From: Cytobacillus eiseniae
GTDB taxonomy: Bacteria; Bacillota; Bacilli; Bacillales; Cytobacillaceae
Assembly (NCBI RefSeq): GCF_017874625.1
Contig: NZ_JAGIKZ010000009.1
Span: 61,699-125,698, forward strand
Length of the DNA: 64,000 bases
Direction of reading: 5' to 3'
Part shown: positions 38,680 to 48,300 of the stretch, piece after piece
Layout of the letters: each line of letters starts with the position of its first letter
Numbering within the stretch: position 1 is the stretch's first letter
Notes under the pieces: generated by a model
Told to the model about the DNA's origin: nothing
Seen by the model: only the letters and a program-made list of their open reading frames with translations
Database searches by the model: none
Translations under genes and position numbers: made by a program

Positions 38680-38922
38680 CTAGTTCCCTTTTTTAATATA
38701 ATAATGACTGATATTTCCTTCATCCACACGATCTACTAGTGTGTGATTTTGCATTCGGCACCAAGCAGGCAAATCTTCACGTGCGCCGGGATCATATGAG
38801 ATCACTTGAATGATTTCTCCCTCATCCATTTTTTTCATCGTAAGGAATACATTCATGATTAGCTCACCACACCCAGTTGGTCCCGCATCATAAGTGACAT
38901 TTACTGACATGTGACTTTCCAT
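38680..38922 (-). CDS. TusA-like sulfur carrier protein
   Basis: 80 aa. TusA fold with the active region GPTGCGELIMNVFLTMKKMDEGE, where Cys is followed by Gly instead of the usual Pro, and DLPAWCRMQNH, identical in style to the TusA domain of the fusion gene. Strong AGGAGG RBS. First gene of the operon; the region 38923-39216 divides it from divergent ytfP. Confidence 0.85.
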   Translation of the reverse strand: MESHMSVNVTYDAGPTGCGELIMNVFLTMKKMDEGEIIQVISYDPGAREDLPAWCRMQNHTLVDRVDEGNISHYYIKKGN

Positions 38923-39053
38923 TTGACACCTCCTTTTTGAAGGATAGATGGTAGAAACATGATCGATTACAAATAAATCCTACTAATCAATAAGGATTTA
39001 TCCTCCTTCATTATATTTAAGCGATTGAACGAAATACATTCATTCTATCTATA

Positions 39054-39067
39054 ATATCTATAGATAT
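39054..39067. promoter_or_regulatory. 14-bp palindrome, possible operator
   Basis: Perfect ATATCTATAGATAT between the divergent TusA operon and ytfP, about 130 bp from the first and 150 bp from the second start. Could be a regulator site; AT-rich chance cannot be excluded. Confidence 0.35.
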
Positions 39068-39216
39068 GTATCGCTTTTTCGAATAGTCCAATCACAGCAT
39101 AGGTTCAAACATTCTATTAAAATTGAACATTTTGTGAAATCGTGTAAGTTAGGCATTTCATTGCGAATCGCTTATAATAAATGGCATACATGACAAAGAA
39201 TTAAGTTGGTGACCAA

Positions 39217-40482
39217 ATGAAATATGATGTAATCGTGATTGGCGGAGGTCCATCAGGTTTAATGGCAGCCATTGGTGCGGCCGAAAAGAAGGCTAGAGTG
39301 CTCCTTATTGATAAAGGGGACAAGCTTGGAAGAAAGCTGGCCATTTCAGGCGGGGGCAGATGCAATGTTACAAATCGGCTTCCTGTTGATGAAATTATTA
39401 AGCATATCCCAGGGAATGGCCGTTTTTTATATAGTGCCTTTTCTCTTTTTAGTAATGAAGATATTATTACATTCTTCAAGAACTTAGGGATTCAGTTAAA
39501 AGAAGAAGACCACGGACGCATGTTTCCAGTAACAGATAAGGCACAGTCCGTTGTTGATGCATTGCTATCAAGACTTAGAGAATTACGGGTGACAATCAAA
39601 ACAAATTGCCCCATTAAAGATGTACACTATGAAAACGGGCAGGTAAAATCTGTTGAATTAAAAAATGGTGAAAGCTATGAAGCAGATTCAGTTGTAATTG
39701 CTGTCGGTGGAAAATCAGTCCCCCACACAGGTTCAACTGGGGATGGATATGCATGGGCAGAAAAGGCTGGACATACAATCACTGAACTGTTTCCAACAGA
39801 AGTGCCTGTCACCTCATCTGCCCCATTTATTAAAGATAAAACATTGCAAGGATTATCATTAAGAAGTGTAGCAGTCAGTGTATTGAATCCGAAAGGGAAG
39901 GCATTGATTACCCATAAGATGGATATGATCTTCACTCATTTTGGCATCAGCGGTCCAGCCGTTTTACGGTGCAGCCAATTTGTCGTTAAGGCGATGAAGA
40001 AGTGGAATTTGAAGGAAGTGACAATGAGTATTGACGCCATCCCTGATAAAAAGGAAGAGCCCTTATTCCAAGAAATATCAAAGGTAATGAAAGATGACCC
40101 GAAAAAAAGCATTAAAAATTTATTAAAGGGTTATTTACCAGAAAGATATTTATTGTTTTTGCTCGAACAAAATCAGATTGATCCATCTGCACAAGGAGCG
40201 GTCATTTCAAATGAGAAGCTGCGCAGTTTTGTTAAGAGCTGTAAGATGTTTCAATTCCAAGTGAATGGGACACTTTCATTAGACAAGGCGTTTGTAACAG
40301 GTGGAGGCGTCTCTGTCAAAGAGATCGAGCCACAGACAATGGCATCTAAATTAATGAATGGACTATTTTTCTGTGGGGAAATTCTTGATATTCATGGCTA
40401 TACCGGGGGATATAACATTACCTCTGCACTAGTCACTGGAAGACTAGCTGGATTGAACGCAGCTGATTGCAGGAATAACTAA
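39217..40482 (+). CDS. ytfP: HI0933-family flavoprotein YtfP
   Basis: 421-aa NAD(P)/FAD-dependent oxidoreductase. N-terminal dinucleotide fold [20 protein letters not shown]0933 signature [34 protein letters not shown], and the C-terminal FAD motif [11 protein letters not shown] ... [19 protein letters not shown]. Cytosolic; substrate unknown. Weak GGTGA RBS. Followed by a strong terminator and divergent from the sulfur operon. Confidence 0.92.
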   Translation: MKYDVIVIGGGPSGLMAAIGAAEKKARVLLIDKGDKLGRKLAISGGGRCNVTNRLPVDEIIKHIPGNGRFLYSAFSLFSNEDIITFFKNLGIQLKEEDHGRMFPVTDKAQSVVDALLSRLRELRVTIKTNCPIKDVHYENGQVKSVELKNGESYEADSVVIAVGGKSVPHTGSTGDGYAWAEKAGHTITELFPTEVPVTSSAPFIKDKTLQGLSLRSVAVSVLNPKGKALITHKMDMIFTHFGISGPAVLRCSQFVVKAMKKWNLKEVTMSIDAIPDKKEEPLFQEISKVMKDDPKKSIKNLLKGYLPERYLLFLLEQNQIDPSAQGAVISNEKLRSFVKSCKMFQFQVNGTLSLDKAFVTGGGVSVKEIEPQTMASKLMNGLFFCGEILDIHGYTGGYNITSALVTGRLAGLNAADCRNN

Positions 40483-40501
40483 CCCGCTCCTTTTTAAATC
40501 T

Positions 40502-40550
40502 AGATTCATGGTCACTCGATTTCTATTTAGTGGCCATGAATCTTATTTTT
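40502..40550 (+). terminator. Terminator of ytfP
   Basis: Fifteen-bp stem AGATTCATGGTCACT (40502-40516) / AGTGGCCATGAATCT (40529-40543), one G-U pair, followed by TATTTTTTT. Confidence 0.88.
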
Positions 40551-40570
40551 TTGCGGTTACTCTCTCTTCA

Positions 40571-40753
40571 TTAAGCACGATAAATAATCATGGCTGAGAA
40601 GCAATAGATTTGTTCATCCTCGTCTTCGCGGACAGCGGCTACATTATACTTAATGTCCATCAGCTTCTTTTCTTCCATTCTTTCTAAAAAACGATTCATT
40701 TCTAATTCGAGATCCTTCTCATGCTCTTGATCAAATAATTTGACCTTTATCAA
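40571..40753 (-). CDS. cse60: Sporulation protein Cse60
   Basis: 60 aa, close to B. subtilis Cse60 (YteV), a SigmaE-controlled mother-cell protein of unknown function. Conserved: MIKVKLFDQEHEKDLELE, DIKYNVAAV and EDEQIYCFSAMIIYR. Start is TTG preceded by GAGGG. Its presence is one reason for calling this organism a spore former. Confidence 0.9.
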   Translation of the reverse strand: MIKVKLFDQEHEKDLELEMNRFLERMEEKKLMDIKYNVAAVREDEDEQIYCFSAMIIYRA

Positions 40754-41100
40754 AGATCCCTCACCCTTTCCATTGTTTTCTCACTATTATTGACAGAATA
40801 ATCTAATTTCAACCAACTATATTTATGCATATTTTTATTTTGGATAGTGCTTCCTTCCCGTCTTGAGATTTTGCCCACTTTCATAGATAGGTCAGATTCT
40901 TCTAAGTACGTAGTAAGTAAAAGCATCAACATCTTAGTAATGCCTATTCTTTATTCCCCTTTATGATCTATTTAAGTTACTGATTTCGACAAAACCCTAC
41001 ATTTATTTCAATATCAAACAATGGTATCCTAATATAAATCTAATCAATCGATATCACATTTAATAATAGATCGAATTTATCAATATAACAGAGGTGCCAT

Positions 41101-41982
41101 ATGGACTTGCATCAACTTTTTATATTTACAAAAGTGGTCGAGCATAAAAATTTCTCAAAAGCAGCAGATGAAGTTTTCTTAAGCCAATCCACCGTTAGCT
41201 CGCATATTAAAGCATTAGAAAAGGATTTAAATGTTCTACTATTCGATCGAGATGGCCGAGAAGCACTCCTTACCCCTCATGGAGAACGGCTCTATCATTG
41301 GGCACAAAAAATACTGCTAATGAAGGATGAAGCCTTACTTGATATTAAAAAAGGGATGACCGATTTCCGTGGAATCATTCGATTTGCAGCAAGCTCTGTC
41401 CCAGGCTCTTTTATTATTCCTGCAATGATCAAGCAGTTTAATAAAATCCATCCGAATATTTCATTCCACATTATGGAATCATCTTCAAAAAATGTCGTTG
41501 ACCAAGTATTAAACCGCTCCGTTGATTTTGGGATTTTAGGAGAGAAATATGATAATGATAAGCTTTGCTATCTACCTCTCTTAAAAGAAAAATTAGTATT
41601 AATTTCATCTAACCAATTGGAATTGGATGAGCCAGTGACTGTAGAGCAAATAATAAAATATCCCCTAATCATGAGAAATTCTGATTCGGGCACACAAGCA
41701 TTTCTCAATAAGTATTTAGAAAAAAATAAAATCCCTAAGGACCAATTGAAAATTGTCGTCCATACGGATTCTGGTAATAGTCTTATTCATTTCGTTAAGG
41801 AAAACATTGGCATTTCAATTATTTCCGAAATAGCAGCAAAGGAATATGCGAATATGGGAATGATTCGTACATATGAAATCAATGACTTTTTAGCTGAAAG
41901 ATACTTTTATCTCGCCTATCATAAAAATAAAACATTATCATTGGCAGCTAGGTTATTTTTGGAGAATGTTGAACTGGATTAG
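41101..41982 (+). CDS. LysR-family regulator
   Basis: 293 aa. N-terminal winged helix (MDLHQLFIFTKVVEHKNFSKAADEVFLSQSTVSSHIKALE) and a periplasmic-binding-like effector domain (RFAASSVPGSFIIPAMIKQF). The sequence style matches LysR proteins annotated as selenium-metabolism-associated and CysL-type regulators. No divergent partner gene sits next to it, as cse60 is on the other side. A role in controlling the nearby TusA/DsrE operon 2.2 kb away is possible but only inferred. Confidence 0.88.
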   Translation: MDLHQLFIFTKVVEHKNFSKAADEVFLSQSTVSSHIKALEKDLNVLLFDRDGREALLTPHGERLYHWAQKILLMKDEALLDIKKGMTDFRGIIRFAASSVPGSFIIPAMIKQFNKIHPNISFHIMESSSKNVVDQVLNRSVDFGILGEKYDNDKLCYLPLLKEKLVLISSNQLELDEPVTVEQIIKYPLIMRNSDSGTQAFLNKYLEKNKIPKDQLKIVVHTDSGNSLIHFVKENIGISIISEIAAKEYANMGMIRTYEINDFLAERYFYLAYHKNKTLSLAARLFLENVELD

Positions 41983-42024
41983 CCTTCATATTATTAATGT
42001 GAAAGCAGACAACATCTAATGTAA

Positions 42025-42412
42025 GTCGTTCGGTTGTGAAGTGGAAAAGTTGTAGTCACAAGGACAATATCAAGCTATATCGCATACGTATAGACTAAAC
42101 GGTTGATGAGGCAAATATATGATTTTGCTAAAGAACATCCCTGATTATAACTCATTTTCATCTAAAATAAGATGCCTTGTCCTTCGAGTAAAAAGAAAAT
42201 AAGCGGAGAATTTCCGCTTAAACTCAAAATGAAGCTCGTTTTTGATGAAATAAGCGGAATTTTTCCGCTTATTCAATGAAAAATCAAGTATTTTTGCATT
42301 TTTCGGGCCAATAGGCGGAGTTTTTCCGCTTATTTAAGCTTTTTTTATTAATAATTACAAAATAGGCGGAATTTTTCCGTCTATTTCCCCACTTGGATGC
42401 TCTACTTAAATC
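42025..42412 (+). repeat. Dispersed hairpin repeat, copy 2
   Basis: Homologous to 19774-20222. Four AAGCGGA/AGGCGGA...TTCCGCTT hairpins with cores at 42203, 42254, 42315 and 42366, the same 51-61-51 spacing as copy 1. It lacks the roughly 65-bp segment with the terminator. Confidence 0.85.
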
Positions 42413-42442
42413 TAGATAAGGCATCAGCATCTTTCCTTAGGT

Positions 42443-42455
42443 AATGATTATCATT
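42443..42455. promoter_or_regulatory. Fur-box-like palindrome without adjacent gene
   Basis: AATGATTATCATT, a perfect palindrome about its central T that fits the core of the Fur/PerR 7-1-7 consensus. Neither flanking gene begins here. Confidence 0.45.
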
Positions 42456-42657
42456 GGTTACACAATTTACTTCATTTTTTAATATTTTATCAACAAACCA
42501 ATAGATACTTTCGATCGTAGAGCATAGTATTCCTTATATACATAGAAGCAAGCAGAAATATATGCTCATTCGCTCGCTAATCCCCTTTCTTTTTCTACCC
42601 CTGAACCGAACAACTTACATTTAATGCTGGCAATACCATTCCCCTTAGAAAGACCGG

Positions 42658-42963
42658 TTACTTCCTTACTGTTTCTCCTGACCAATCTAGCATGCCTCCA
42701 GCCATATTGATGACTTTATATCCTTGATCTTGCAAGTAATGGCACACGTTTGTGCTTCGTCCTCCTGATCGGCAAATAATAATATATTCCTTGTCTTTAT
42801 CGAAGGAATCTAGGTTTTCTGGAATAGTCATCATTCGGATATGCTTCGCACCAGGGATCATCCCTTGCGCAACTTCTTCATCCTCTCTCACATCAACTAG
42901 CTCAAGCTTTTCTCCTGCTGCCAGCTTCTTTTCTAGTTCCTCTGTCGTAATATTTTCTATCAT
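42658..42963 (-). CDS. ytwF: Rhodanese-domain protein YtwF
   Basis: 101-aa single rhodanese domain. Active-site loop CRSGGRS (Cys about 70) is intact; LVDVREDEEVAQGMIPGAKHIRM is typical. Probably a thiosulfate or persulfide sulfurtransferase. In B. subtilis ytwF also lies near leuS, so it is backbone, though it may interact with the sulfur-relay operon nearby. Confidence 0.9.
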   Translation of the reverse strand: MIENITTEELEKKLAAGEKLELVDVREDEEVAQGMIPGAKHIRMMTIPENLDSFDKDKEYIIICRSGGRSTNVCHYLQDQGYKVINMAGGMLDWSGETVRK

Positions 42964-43008
42964 ATGTAGGATTTCCCTTCTGTATTTATTATGTTTCTAT
43001 TGTAAAAA

Positions 43009-43039
43009 ACATCCTCCGAAAATGCCAATCGGAGGATGT
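43009..43039 (-). terminator. Terminator downstream of leuS
   Basis: Perfect stem ACATCCTCCG / CGGAGGATGT with an 11-base loop; minus-strand T-run of six. It lies about 185 bp past the leuS stop, with a repeat element between. Confidence 0.8.
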
Positions 43040-43044
43040 CTTTC

Positions 43045-43222
43045 TTGCTGAGGCCAGTCGTCTTTGCTTTTCTTTGTCCAGCTACGGCTCCTAGCGACTA
43101 CTGGACTTCAGGCTTCCTCAGCAACGATTGCGTCAACATCGAATCACATTCGTTCATCGTGTTTCCTTTATCTCAGTCCGGGGCCTTCCAGTCCATACGT
43201 CGCTAATCAGTCGCCTTCGCTT
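43045..43222 (-). repeat. Bacillaceae intergenic repeat downstream of leuS
   Basis: On the minus strand it begins GAAAAGCGAAGGCGACTG, contains GATAAAGGAAACACGATG and TTGACGCAATCG, and ends with TAGCTGGACAAAG. I recognise this as a common non-coding dispersed repeat of Bacillaceae, related to the copy at 12760. Confidence 0.75.
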
Positions 43223-43224
43223 TT

Positions 43225-45642
43225 CTAGTTCGCTACGATATTTACTAGTTTTCCTGGGACTGCGATGACTTTACGGATTGTTTTTCCGTCAATTTGTTCT
43301 TTTACACTTTCATCGTCCATCGCAATTTTTTCTAGTGCATCTTTTTGTGCATTTGCTGGTACACGAAGCTTTGCTTTTACTTTTCCGTTAATTTGAATGA
43401 CGATTTCAACTTCATCATCAACAAGCTTTGCTTCGTCAAATGCTGGCCATGCTTCATATGCAATTGTGTTTGTATGACCTAGTTTTTCCCAAAGCTCTTC
43501 AGCTACGTGCGGAGCAATTGGGGAAATTAATTTGACAAATCCCTCAATATACTGCTTTGGCAATACGGTTGATTTATACGCTTCATTAATAAATACCATT
43601 AGCTGAGAAATGGCGGTATTAAAGCGCAAGCCTTCGAAATCCTCTGTTACCTTTTTCACTGTTTGGTGGTAAACCTTTTCTAAGTTACTTGCTTCTTCAT
43701 TTGCCTGAACTTTTGGATTCAACTCTCCATTCTCTTCAATCAATAAACGCCAAATACGGTCTAAAAATCTTCTAGAACCGTCCAAGCCATTTGTTGACCA
43801 AGCAATGGAAGCATCAAGTGGCCCCATAAACATTTCATATAGACGAAGAGTATCTGCACCATGGCTATCGATAATATCATCTGGATTGACGACATTTCCT
43901 TTTGATTTACTCATTTTTTCATTGCCCTCACCAAGAATCATTCCTTGGTTGAACAACTTTTGGAAAGGCTCTTTCGTATGAACAACACCGATGTCATATA
44001 ATACCTTATGCCAGAAGCGCGCATATAGAAGGTGAAGAACGGCATGCTCTGCACCGCCGATATAAATATCAACTGGAAGCCATTCTTTTAGCTTTTCTGC
44101 ATCTGCAAGCGCCTCGCTATTTTTCGGATCAATATAGCGTAAATAATACCAGCAGCTGCCTGCCCATTGTGGCATTGTATTCGTTTCACGGCGGCCTTTT
44201 TTGCCTGTTACTGGATCAACCACATTGACCCACTCTTCAATATTAGCAAGTGGCGATTCACCAGTACCTGAAGGCTTAATTTCTGTTGTCTTCGGAAGTA
44301 GCAATGGAAGCTGATCATCTGGAACAGCTGACATTGTGCCATCCTCCCAATGGATAATCGGAATTGGTTCACCCCAGTAGCGCTGACGGCTGAATAACCA
44401 ATCTCGAAGGCGGTATGTAACCTTCTTCGTACCGATTTCTTTTTCCTCAAGCCAAGCGATCATCTCTGCAATGGCATCCTCTTTGTTCTTCCCATTTAGG
44501 AAGCCTGAGTTCACATGCTCGCCATCGCCAGTATATACTTCCTTCTCAATATCTCCACCGGCTACTACTTCCACAATCGGCAGACCAAATTCTTTTGCGA
44601 ACTCATAATCACGTTCATCATGAGCAGGCACTGCCATAATGGCGCCTGTACCATAACTAGCTAAAACATAGTCCGCAATCCAAATGGGCATTTTTTCTCC
44701 ATTTGCCGGATTAATTGCATAGGCTCCAGTGAAGACACCTGTTTTTTCTTTTGCTAAATCTGTTCGTTCTAGATCACTTTTGCTTTTTACTTTATCAATA
44801 TACGCTTGAACAGCTTCTCTCTGCTCATCTGTTGTAATTTTTTCAACAAACGCATGCTCAGGAGCAAGCACCGCATAGGTTGCACCAAATAGAGTATCTG
44901 GACGCGTTGTGAATACCGTAAATGTTTCCCCATGGCCATCAATTGCAAATGTGACTTCTGCTCCTTCTGAACGCCCGATCCAATTGCGCTGCATGTCTTT
45001 TAAGCTTTCTGGCCAATCCAATAGATCCAAATCTTCAAGCAAGCGATCCGCATAAGCCGTGATTTTCAACATCCATTGTCTCATTGGTCTACGTTCAACC
45101 GGGTGGCCGCCACGCTCACTTTTTCCATCAATGACTTCTTCGTTTGCAAGTACTGTACCAAGTGCAGGACACCAGTTAACAGCCACTTCATCAATATAGG
45201 CAAGGCCTTTTTCGTATAGTTTTAAGAAAATCCATTGTGTCCATTTGTAATACTCAGGATCTGTTGTATTTACTTCACGGTCCCAGTCATAAGAAAATCC
45301 TAATGCTTTAATTTGACGGCGAAACGTATTAATATTTTGTTCCGTAAATTCAGCTGGATCATTGCCTGTATCTAATGCGTATTGTTCAGCTGGTAATCCA
45401 AATGCATCCCATCCCATTGGGTGTAGAACATTAAAGCCTTGCATCCGCTTCATACGGGAAAGAATATCTGTTGCCGTATAGCCTTCCGGGTGGCCAACAT
45501 GGAGACCTGCGCCTGATGGATATGGAAACATATCTAATGCATAAAACTTGTTCTTCCCTTTATCTTCGCTTGTTTTGAATGTCTTATTTTCTTCCCAGAC
45601 ATTTTGCCACTTCTTTTCAATCTGCTGATGATTGAAGCTCAT
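43225..45642 (-). CDS. leuS: Leucyl-tRNA synthetase
   Basis: Class I synthetase charging tRNA-Leu, 805 aa. HIGH-type motif [20 protein letters not shown] (HVGH), CP1 editing domain ([31 protein letters not shown]), KMSKS loop [13 protein letters not shown], and the C-terminal anticodon-binding and short domain ([14 protein letters not shown]). ATG 45642 (MSFNHQQI) is chosen because GGAGG lies eight bases upstream; the ATG six bases earlier is too near the RBS. Controlled by a leucine T-box leader. Confidence 0.97.
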   Translation of the reverse strand: MSFNHQQIEKKWQNVWEENKTFKTSEDKGKNKFYALDMFPYPSGAGLHVGHPEGYTATDILSRMKRMQGFNVLHPMGWDAFGLPAEQYALDTGNDPAEFTEQNINTFRRQIKALGFSYDWDREVNTTDPEYYKWTQWIFLKLYEKGLAYIDEVAVNWCPALGTVLANEEVIDGKSERGGHPVERRPMRQWMLKITAYADRLLEDLDLLDWPESLKDMQRNWIGRSEGAEVTFAIDGHGETFTVFTTRPDTLFGATYAVLAPEHAFVEKITTDEQREAVQAYIDKVKSKSDLERTDLAKEKTGVFTGAYAINPANGEKMPIWIADYVLASYGTGAIMAVPAHDERDYEFAKEFGLPIVEVVAGGDIEKEVYTGDGEHVNSGFLNGKNKEDAIAEMIAWLEEKEIGTKKVTYRLRDWLFSRQRYWGEPIPIIHWEDGTMSAVPDDQLPLLLPKTTEIKPSGTGESPLANIEEWVNVVDPVTGKKGRRETNTMPQWAGSCWYYLRYIDPKNSEALADAEKLKEWLPVDIYIGGAEHAVLHLLYARFWHKVLYDIGVVHTKEPFQKLFNQGMILGEGNEKMSKSKGNVVNPDDIIDSHGADTLRLYEMFMGPLDASIAWSTNGLDGSRRFLDRIWRLLIEENGELNPKVQANEEASNLEKVYHQTVKKVTEDFEGLRFNTAISQLMVFINEAYKSTVLPKQYIEGFVKLISPIAPHVAEELWEKLGHTNTIAYEAWPAFDEAKLVDDEVEIVIQINGKVKAKLRVPANAQKDALEKIAMDDESVKEQIDGKTIRKVIAVPGKLVNIVAN

Positions 45643-45659
45643 AGTCATTTCCTCCTATT

Positions 45660-45922
45660 TTTAAGTAATAAAAAAACCTCTCATCCCAAAATAGGGACGA
45701 GAGGATTATGTATGAATCTCCCGCGGTACCACCCACATTAATGACAAAGGTCATTCGCTTCATTATCCTTAACGCGGAGTACGGCAAGCATTACTACTCT
45801 TTCACACTTGCTGCTCAAAGGCGAGTTCATGATGTGTCCGACTGACTTGCACCTCCCGTCAGCTCTCTACAACAGACAACCCATCACTACTGCTCCTTAT
45901 CATGGCAGATCGTTATTAATTT
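45660..45922 (-). promoter_or_regulatory. Leucine T-box leader of leuS
   Basis: Minus-strand leader with the T-box GGTGGTACCGCGG (45733-45721), which pairs with the uncharged tRNA CCA end, and the specifier region GAACTCGCCTTTGAGC, where CTC (Leu) follows GAA. The terminator is CCTCTCATCCC (45677-45687) / GGGACGAGAGG (45694-45704), then six Ts. Uncharged tRNA-Leu should favour readthrough into leuS. Confidence 0.93.
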
Positions 45923-45928
45923 AGTGTT

Positions 45929-45957
45929 ATTGTATAAAATTTCCCGAGAAGATGCAA
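45929..45957 (-). promoter_or_regulatory. SigA promoter of leuS leader
   Basis: Minus strand TTGCAT (45957-45952), 17-bp spacer, TACAAT (45934-45929). Transcription would begin about 45922. Confidence 0.75.
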
Positions 45958-46061
45958 GGGGGCTCATCTTGACGGGAAAGGTAATAGATAGTGTATGTAT
46001 GGAAACAAGTATATGTGCTTGTATGTATCTCAAAACTTATAAGCACCAAGAATTTCAAAGA

Positions 46062-46478
46062 TTATCTTTCATAACTAACATAGGTTCCAGCAATAAGATC
46101 GTGTACCGCTCTTTTATCTTCTCTAAATACGACCATGAAAACACTAATAATCGCGGATAATCCAAATGTTATGTTCATTACTAAAAACTTCCCTACTACT
46201 TCTCTTAAAAACATATGTTTAAATGTTATTTCTTCTTCATTGATTCGTTTTATCTTTATTTTTAAAATCCTTTTCCCTATTACATACCCACCCCATACTA
46301 ATGGGATGAATGTTAAGTACAGAGTATAAATAATTTGCCAAGTCCAACCTGTAGACCATTCAATTGAATATTCCCCCTTTAGCAGGAAGAGCACTGTAGA
46401 AATGGAGATAACAAGAATGAAAAAATCAAGGATATCCGCTATCAAGCGTACACCAAAACCTGCTGCCTTTTTAGTCAT
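46062..46478 (-). CDS. RDD-family membrane protein
   Basis: 138 aa. RDD signature in the order Arg (GVRLIADILDFF), then two Asp-containing helices, VWGGYVIGKRILKIKI and C-terminal EDKRAVHDLIAGTYVSY. About three membrane helices. Family function is unclear (some act in ion or solute transport). Followed on the same strand by the leuS leader, but the 140-bp gap holds the leuS promoter. Confidence 0.85.
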   Translation of the reverse strand: MTKKAAGFGVRLIADILDFFILVISISTVLFLLKGEYSIEWSTGWTWQIIYTLYLTFIPLVWGGYVIGKRILKIKIKRINEEEITFKHMFLREVVGKFLVMNITFGLSAIISVFMVVFREDKRAVHDLIAGTYVSYER

Positions 46479-46631
46479 TAAACCTTCTCCTTTTTCTTAT
46501 ATTTTAGCATTAATTTGCTTAATATTCTTTATTCCTTGATATTTCTATCGTTTGCCTCTTGAATCTTACTACTATTGAACAAAGAAAGACCACTTTTCAA
46601 ATTATGGTCTAATTTTACTTTAAAATTCCTA

Positions 46632-47540
46632 TTAAGAATAGCGTATAATCCCTCCATTTACATGTAAGGTTTGACCTGTTACATAAAATGAATGATCTGT
46701 TGCAAGGTAGACAAATGCTGGAGCGATTTCAAAAGGTTGAGCTGCCCGCCCCATAGGGATATCCGTACCTAGTATAGCTACATGATCTGCTGGATATGTG
46801 CTTACGGTTAGAGGCGTCCATGCTGGGCCAGGAGCAACGGCATTTACACGGATTCCTTTCTCTACTAGCGATAATGCCATTGATCGAGTGAAGGTAACGA
46901 CAGCACCTTTTGATGAGGAATAGTCAATCACGTTTTTATCTCCTTCGTAAGCAACTCTTGAGGTCGTATTAATAATGGAGCTCCCCTTTTTCAAATGTGG
47001 AAGAGCCGCTTTTATCATGTAAAACAATGCAAATACATTCGTCCGAAACGTATCTTCAAGTTGTTCATCAGATACGTCCATAATATCTTCAGTGAAAGGC
47101 TGTACAGCTGCATTGTTAACGACGATATCTAACCGTCCATATTTTTCGATCGTACTTGTTACCGCAAGTTGGGAAGTCGAAGGATCACGAAGGTCCGCTT
47201 GAATTAGATGACAGTTGACTTCAAATTGTTCCACATATTGCTTTGTCTCCATTGCATCGTATTCCTCATTAAGGTAGACAATGGTCAAGTCGGCCCCCTC
47301 TTTGGCAAAAGCTACCGCTACCGCACGTCCAATCCCACTATCCCCTCCCGTGATTAGCGCCACTTTCCCTTTCAGTTTTCCACTCCCTTTAAAGCCTGCA
47401 TAATCAAATATCGGCCTTGGCACCATCGCCCATTCCAAGCCAGGTTGCTGTTTTTGATGTTGTGGTGGGAAGGCAATTGGTTGCTGAACTACCTTTTGGA
47501 TCACATCGAGATATAGATATACTGGATAGTCTTGATTCAT
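46632..47540 (-). CDS. SDR-family oxidoreductase (glucose/ribitol dehydrogenase type)
   Basis: About 302 aa. N-terminal extension (QDYPVYLYLDVIQKVVQQPIAFPPQHQKQQPG) typical of the Bacillus YdaD/YhdF/YhxC-type SDRs. NAD-binding TGGDSGIGRAVA, NNAA, catalytic Ser/Tyr/Lys within INTTSRVAY and DYSSSKGAVV. Substrate unknown. ATG 47540 after AAAGGATG is chosen over the longer opening. Relatives are general stress proteins in B. subtilis, but the promoter here looks SigA-type. Confidence 0.88.
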   Translation of the reverse strand: MNQDYPVYLYLDVIQKVVQQPIAFPPQHQKQQPGLEWAMVPRPIFDYAGFKGSGKLKGKVALITGGDSGIGRAVAVAFAKEGADLTIVYLNEEYDAMETKQYVEQFEVNCHLIQADLRDPSTSQLAVTSTIEKYGRLDIVVNNAAVQPFTEDIMDVSDEQLEDTFRTNVFALFYMIKAALPHLKKGSSIINTTSRVAYEGDKNVIDYSSSKGAVVTFTRSMALSLVEKGIRVNAVAPGPAWTPLTVSTYPADHVAILGTDIPMGRAAQPFEIAPAFVYLATDHSFYVTGQTLHVNGGIIRYS

Positions 47541-47573
47541 GTTCAGACATCCTTTCATAGTCACTTTTAACAT

Positions 47574-47603
47574 TCTATAAATCTGTCATAATTGTTTTGT
47601 CAA
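47574..47603 (-). promoter_or_regulatory. SigA-type promoter of SDR gene
   Basis: Minus strand TTGACA (47603-47598), 18-bp spacer, TATAGA (47579-47574), about 35 bp before the start codon. Confidence 0.65.
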
Positions 47604-47775
47604 TTCATAAGAAAACACTCTTTAATGGACCTTAATCAAATTAAAATATGTCGCATAGGCTGTTATCGTGCCTGGCATTCGTTGGTGCAGGAAATCATTC
47701 TATAAATAGTTGATGTATTAGTAGTAGTTTTTTTGTGCATAACAGTAGGAAAAGCTACTTTGGGGTGTATGTAAA

Positions 47776-48120
47776 ATGCAGGGGATTTATTTTATAAATG
47801 AACGATGGCAAGCGGGCAACCTTACGAAAGAAGAGAGCATTTATTTGCAAAAACATGCTTTGCAAGCTTATTTAAAGGATAACCAAATTAATGCGGTTAC
47901 GCTTAATCCCACTCAACTAAATAACTTCTATACGATTCCGCATGCTTTATTACATGATCTTAAACAGCATTCTCGGATTCATTTGGACTGTCTTATACTT
48001 TTTTCAGAAGACGCAATTGCAGATTTTATTTATTCCTATCCAGCACGATGGATCCGATTAAAAAGCTATTTTGATGAAGTGCTCTTTGTGGAACAAGCTT
48101 TGGTGAGAAAAGCTATTTGA
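47776..48120 (+). CDS. Hypothetical protein, 114 aa
   Basis: Not recognised. Soluble, with the N-terminal stretch GIYFINERWQAGNLTKEESIYLQKHALQAYL, which looks helical, and a later HLDCLILFSEDAIADFIYSYPARW. ATG after GGGGTG at slightly long spacing. The frame stays open for 114 codons with normal codon use, which supports a real gene. Its 3' end leads into the tandem array that holds the IS element. Confidence 0.6.
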   Translation: MQGIYFINERWQAGNLTKEESIYLQKHALQAYLKDNQINAVTLNPTQLNNFYTIPHALLHDLKQHSRIHLDCLILFSEDAIADFIYSYPARWIRLKSYFDEVLFVEQALVRKAI

Positions 48121-48149
48121 ACTCTTTGACTATTGAGTTATGGCTTTCA

Positions 48150-48228
48150 TACACTTGATGAGGACTTTTTTTCTGTTTCCTAACCGTGTTTGTCCAGCAT
48201 ATCCTTGATGATGGACTTTTTTAAAGTT
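48150..48228 (+). repeat. Diverged left part of the 52-bp tandem array
   Basis: Contains degenerate units with CTTGATGAGGAC and TGTCCAGCATATCCTTGATGATGGAC, the same hairpin as in the array at 49614-49905. The IS element separates the two parts. Confidence 0.65.
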
Positions 48229-48300
48229 AGTCTATAAAGTGGACACGTAAATATGAGATTTTATTTATAATAAAAGTATCATTCAAAAGGGCGTGTTCAA

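Larger units (their letters stand above)
41983..42657. other. Long intergenic region between LysR gene and ytwF
   Basis: About 675 bp without a supportable gene. It holds repeat copy 2 (42025-42412) and a Fur-box-like palindrome (42443-42455). The remainder is AT-rich with a C-rich patch near 42583-42605. Confidence 0.65.

Noticed and set aside
38267..38922. Split selenium protein YedF (TusA + DsrE)
   Set aside because: Order and domains are suggestive, but the TusA-like motifs differ and no selenium gene is visible in the window, so I do not assign it.
40750..40932. 60-aa frame upstream of cse60
   Set aside because: No RBS or family similarity, and it occupies the cse60 promoter region.
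45924..46160. 78-aa plus-strand frame near leuS leader
   Set aside because: It overlaps the leuS promoter and the RDD gene 3' end and shows no recognisable protein sequence.
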